From Betaproteobacteria bacterium RIFCSPLOWO2_12_FULL_68_20 (lineage in GTDB: Bacteria; Pseudomonadota; Gammaproteobacteria; Burkholderiales; SG8-39), in contig MERQ01000003.1 of the NCBI GenBank assembly GCA_001770655.1, forward strand, positions 1-34,404: a DNA stretch of 34,404 bases. The letters run 5' to 3'. Shown piece by piece: positions 32,846-34,404 of this stretch. Each line of letters begins with the position of its first letter. Positions within the stretch are counted from its first letter, which is position 1. The translations under genes were made by a program, and so were the position numbers. Below the pieces are notes generated by a model. That model had not been told where the DNA came from. It was given only the letters and a program-made list of their open reading frames with translations, and did not search any database.

Positions 32846-32861
32846 GCCGGCTATGCCGGCC
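32845..32861. other. GC-rich hairpin between the methyltransferase and tcmP
   Basis: GGCCGGC-TAT-GCCGGCC forms a 7-bp stem with a 3-nt loop starting on the last base of the hsdM stop codon and ending 13 bp before the tcmP ATG. There is no T-tract, so it is not a standard terminator. It may protect the mRNA end or tune expression between the two genes. Confidence 0.6.
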
Positions 32862-32874
32862 CCCCGAGTGGACG

Positions 32875-33762
32875 ATGAGCGCACCTAGATTCGGCGGATC
32901 CTGGACCGAGCGCAAGCTGGCTGCGCTTAGGGCTTACCTAGTCCAGTATCAAGTAATTTTCAAGAAACATCCGGTTGCCCGAAACCTGCGCACTGTCTAT
33001 GTGGATGCTTTCGCCGGGACTGGAGATCGCGACGCCCGCCCGGGCCAGACCACGGTTTCGCTGTTCGGCTATGGGGACGAAACCCGCGAGTTCCAGCAAG
33101 GCAGCGCTCGTGTGGCGCTTAACCTCGAAGATAAATTTGACCAATACATCTTCATCGACCAGAAAGTGGGGCACATCGAGGCGCTTCGAAAGCTGGTAGA
33201 ACGAGAGCTACCTGCACTCGCGCCACAGTGCGAATTCGTTCACGGCGATGCCAATACCTGGCTCCAATCGTGGTGTGCGGGTCAGAACTGGCGTGTACAA
33301 CGTGCGGTTGTGTTCCTTGACCCGTACGGAATGAGCGTTGCCTGGGAAACCATTGAAGCGATTGCGCGGACTCGTGCAATCGACCTCTGGATTCTGTTTC
33401 CCTTTGCGATTGGCGCCAATCGAATGATGCCGGGCGACGTATTGCCCGAGAAAGACTGGGCTGTCATCCTGACCAAAGTATTCGGAACGGTTGACTGGAT
33501 CAAAAGGTTCTATGCGAAGAGATCGGACACCGACCTCTTTGGCACGCAGCTGGACTCTGTGACAAAGATTGCGGGCATGGACGAGATCCTTGAATTTTTT
33601 CTTGAAAGACTACGTACCGTGTTCCCACACGTAGTCCAGAAGCCAATGATTCTTTACAATTCAAACAAGACTCCGATGTACGCGCTGTGCTTCGCCGCGG
33701 GAAATCCAAAAGGCGGAGGGACGGCACTCAAGATAGCGGCTCATTTGGCTCGAACGCGGTAA
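32875..33762 (+). CDS. tcmP: Three-Cys-motif partner protein TcmP
   Basis: Protein of 295 residues matching the TcmP family, which is encoded next to three-Cys-motif (Gp37/Gp68) proteins; the function is unknown. RTVYVDAFAGTGDRDARPG (about 39-57) resembles a SAM-methyltransferase motif I. YIFIDQKVGHIEALRKLV (acidic strand), CEFVHGDANTWL and AVVFLDPYGMSVAWETI (a DPYG/DPPY-like motif, about 145-161) give the full outline of a Rossmann methyltransferase-like fold, possibly acting on nucleic acid. Codons are visibly richer in A/T than in the core genes, which suggests transfer. It follows the hsdM chimera by 29 bp and precedes the Gp37/Gp68 gene by 7 bp. Confidence 0.85.
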   Translation: MSAPRFGGSWTERKLAALRAYLVQYQVIFKKHPVARNLRTVYVDAFAGTGDRDARPGQTTVSLFGYGDETREFQQGSARVALNLEDKFDQYIFIDQKVGHIEALRKLVERELPALAPQCEFVHGDANTWLQSWCAGQNWRVQRAVVFLDPYGMSVAWETIEAIARTRAIDLWILFPFAIGANRMMPGDVLPEKDWAVILTKVFGTVDWIKRFYAKRSDTDLFGTQLDSVTKIAGMDEILEFFLERLRTVFPHVVQKPMILYNSNKTPMYALCFAAGNPKGGGTALKIAAHLARTR

Positions 33763-33769
33763 CCCGAGG

Positions 33770-34404
33770 ATGGCAACGATATCGAACATCGAGTGGACCG
33801 AAATGACCTGGAATCCCGTAACTGGGTGCACCAAGGTCAGCCAGGGATGCAAGAACTGCTACGCGGAGCGCATGACGAAGCGCCTAACCGCCATGGGTAG
33901 TGATCGCTATCGCAATGGATTCCGGGTCACGCTTCATCCCGATTCGCTTGATGAACCGCGCAAGTGGAAAAAGGGGCGTGTAGTGTTCGTGAACTCGATG
34001 AGCGATTTGTTTCATGACGATATCCCGCTTTCCTATATTCAACGCGTCTTTAGCACCATGCGTGACTGCCCGCATCACACTTTCCAGGTGCTCACGAAGC
34101 GGAGCGAGCGCCTAGCGGAACTCGCGTCCAATTTACCCTGGCCTGGAAACGTCTGGATGGGCGTGAGCGTCGAGGATTCGCGCGTCATGCATCGAATTGC
34201 AGATTTGCAGAACGTACCTGCAGCTGTGCGATTTCTTTCGTTGGAACCGCTTATTGGCCCCTTGAGTGAAATTTCGCTCAACGGCGTCCATTGGGTCATC
34301 GTCGGTGGAGAGTCGGGTCCACGCGCGCGACCTTTGAAGAAGGAATGGGTGAGTTCAATACTGCGTCAGTGCAGGTCGGCAGGCGTGCCGTTTTTCTTCA
34401 AGCA
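33770..34404 (+). CDS. Three-Cys-motif protein, phage Gp37/Gp68 family (DUF5131), partial
   Basis: The first 211 codons are present; the gene continues beyond the window. The family start IEWTEMTWNPVTGCTKVSQGCKNCYAERM carries the three cysteines (Cys20, Cys27, Cys30) followed by Tyr-Ala, which gives the 'three-Cys-motif' name. FVNSMSDLFHDDIPLSYIQRVF, FQVLTKRSERL, WMGVSVED and FLSLEPLIGPL, then WVIVGGESGPRARPL, are all hallmarks. The Cys cluster and barrel-like repeats recall radical-SAM enzymes, but the spacing is not the classic CX3CX2C, so a metal or Fe-S cofactor is an inference. ATG 33770 has GAGG directly before it, which is tight. Seven bp separate it from tcmP, so the two are co-expressed. 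Confidence 0.88.
   Translation, partial: MATISNIEWTEMTWNPVTGCTKVSQGCKNCYAERMTKRLTAMGSDRYRNGFRVTLHPDSLDEPRKWKKGRVVFVNSMSDLFHDDIPLSYIQRVFSTMRDCPHHTFQVLTKRSERLAELASNLPWPGNVWMGVSVEDSRVMHRIADLQNVPAAVRFLSLEPLIGPLSEISLNGVHWVIVGGESGPRARPLKKEWVSSILRQCRSAGVPFFFK

Overview
The window is GC-rich, gene-dense chromosome whose gene order is typical of a betaproteobacterium (Burkholderiales/Nitrosomonadales-like; I cannot name the genus). The evidence is the run gpsA-SH3-secB-grxC-rhodanese | gpmA-envC-ctpA-moeB, the set slmA-HAD phosphatase-argB, an HslV with a six-residue propeptide before its catalytic threonine, and lpxL divergent from metK. Many genes overlap as ATGA, and several start with TTG, GTG or apparently CTG. 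I see no rRNA, tRNA or CRISPR array.

Layout. 1-1855 (-): cytochrome c oxidase subunit II fused to two cytochrome c domains, followed by the start of subunit I, which leaves the window. 1953-4116 (-): amidase and bioC, head to head with comF (+, 4131). Directly after comF lies a trmL remnant with no start codon and no 3' half, cut off by a DUF4143 AAA ATPase gene (4981-6204, -) that has three 22-bp-period repeats upstream. 6302-8874 (-): gpsA, SH3 protein, secB, grxC, rhodanese. 8897-12991 (+): gpmA, envC, ctpA, moeB/thiF, ending in a 22-bp perfect hairpin shared with convergent slmA. 13056-15698 (-): slmA, HAD phosphatase, argB and hsp20, the last with a clear sigma-32 promoter. 15802-16728 (+): ECF sigma factor, zinc-finger anti-sigma and a CWC Cys-rich protein. 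16716-26547 (-): a long co-directional block (lpxL-like, Gfo/Idh oxidoreductase, dapF, DUF484, xerC, rlmI, a Phd/VapC pair, a COG0523 GTPase, a ZIP transporter, hslV, hslU). 26595-29174 (+): metK and a LigM-like tetrahydrofolate-dependent O-demethylase.

From about 29200 to the end the window becomes an accessory island: a MazF/RHH toxin-antitoxin pair, an internal fragment of an IS91-family transposase joined to a 5' fragment of a hydantoinase/oxoprolinase gene, an in-frame chimera of a HAF-repeat lipoprotein-like segment with a type I (HsdM-like) DNA methyltransferase, then TcmP and its partner the three-Cys-motif protein (Gp37/Gp68, DUF5131), which runs off the edge. The last two genes are visibly richer in A/T than the core genes, which suggests transfer.

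Most unusual: (i) the HsdM chimera next to the tcmP/three-Cys pair, a possible defence or nucleic-acid-modification module; (ii) the trmL/DUF4143 ATPase replacement with its repeat array; (iii) two apparent CTG start codons in identical CTGA stop-start overlaps; (iv) the LigM-like gene directly behind metK, linking methyl-group release to one-carbon metabolism.
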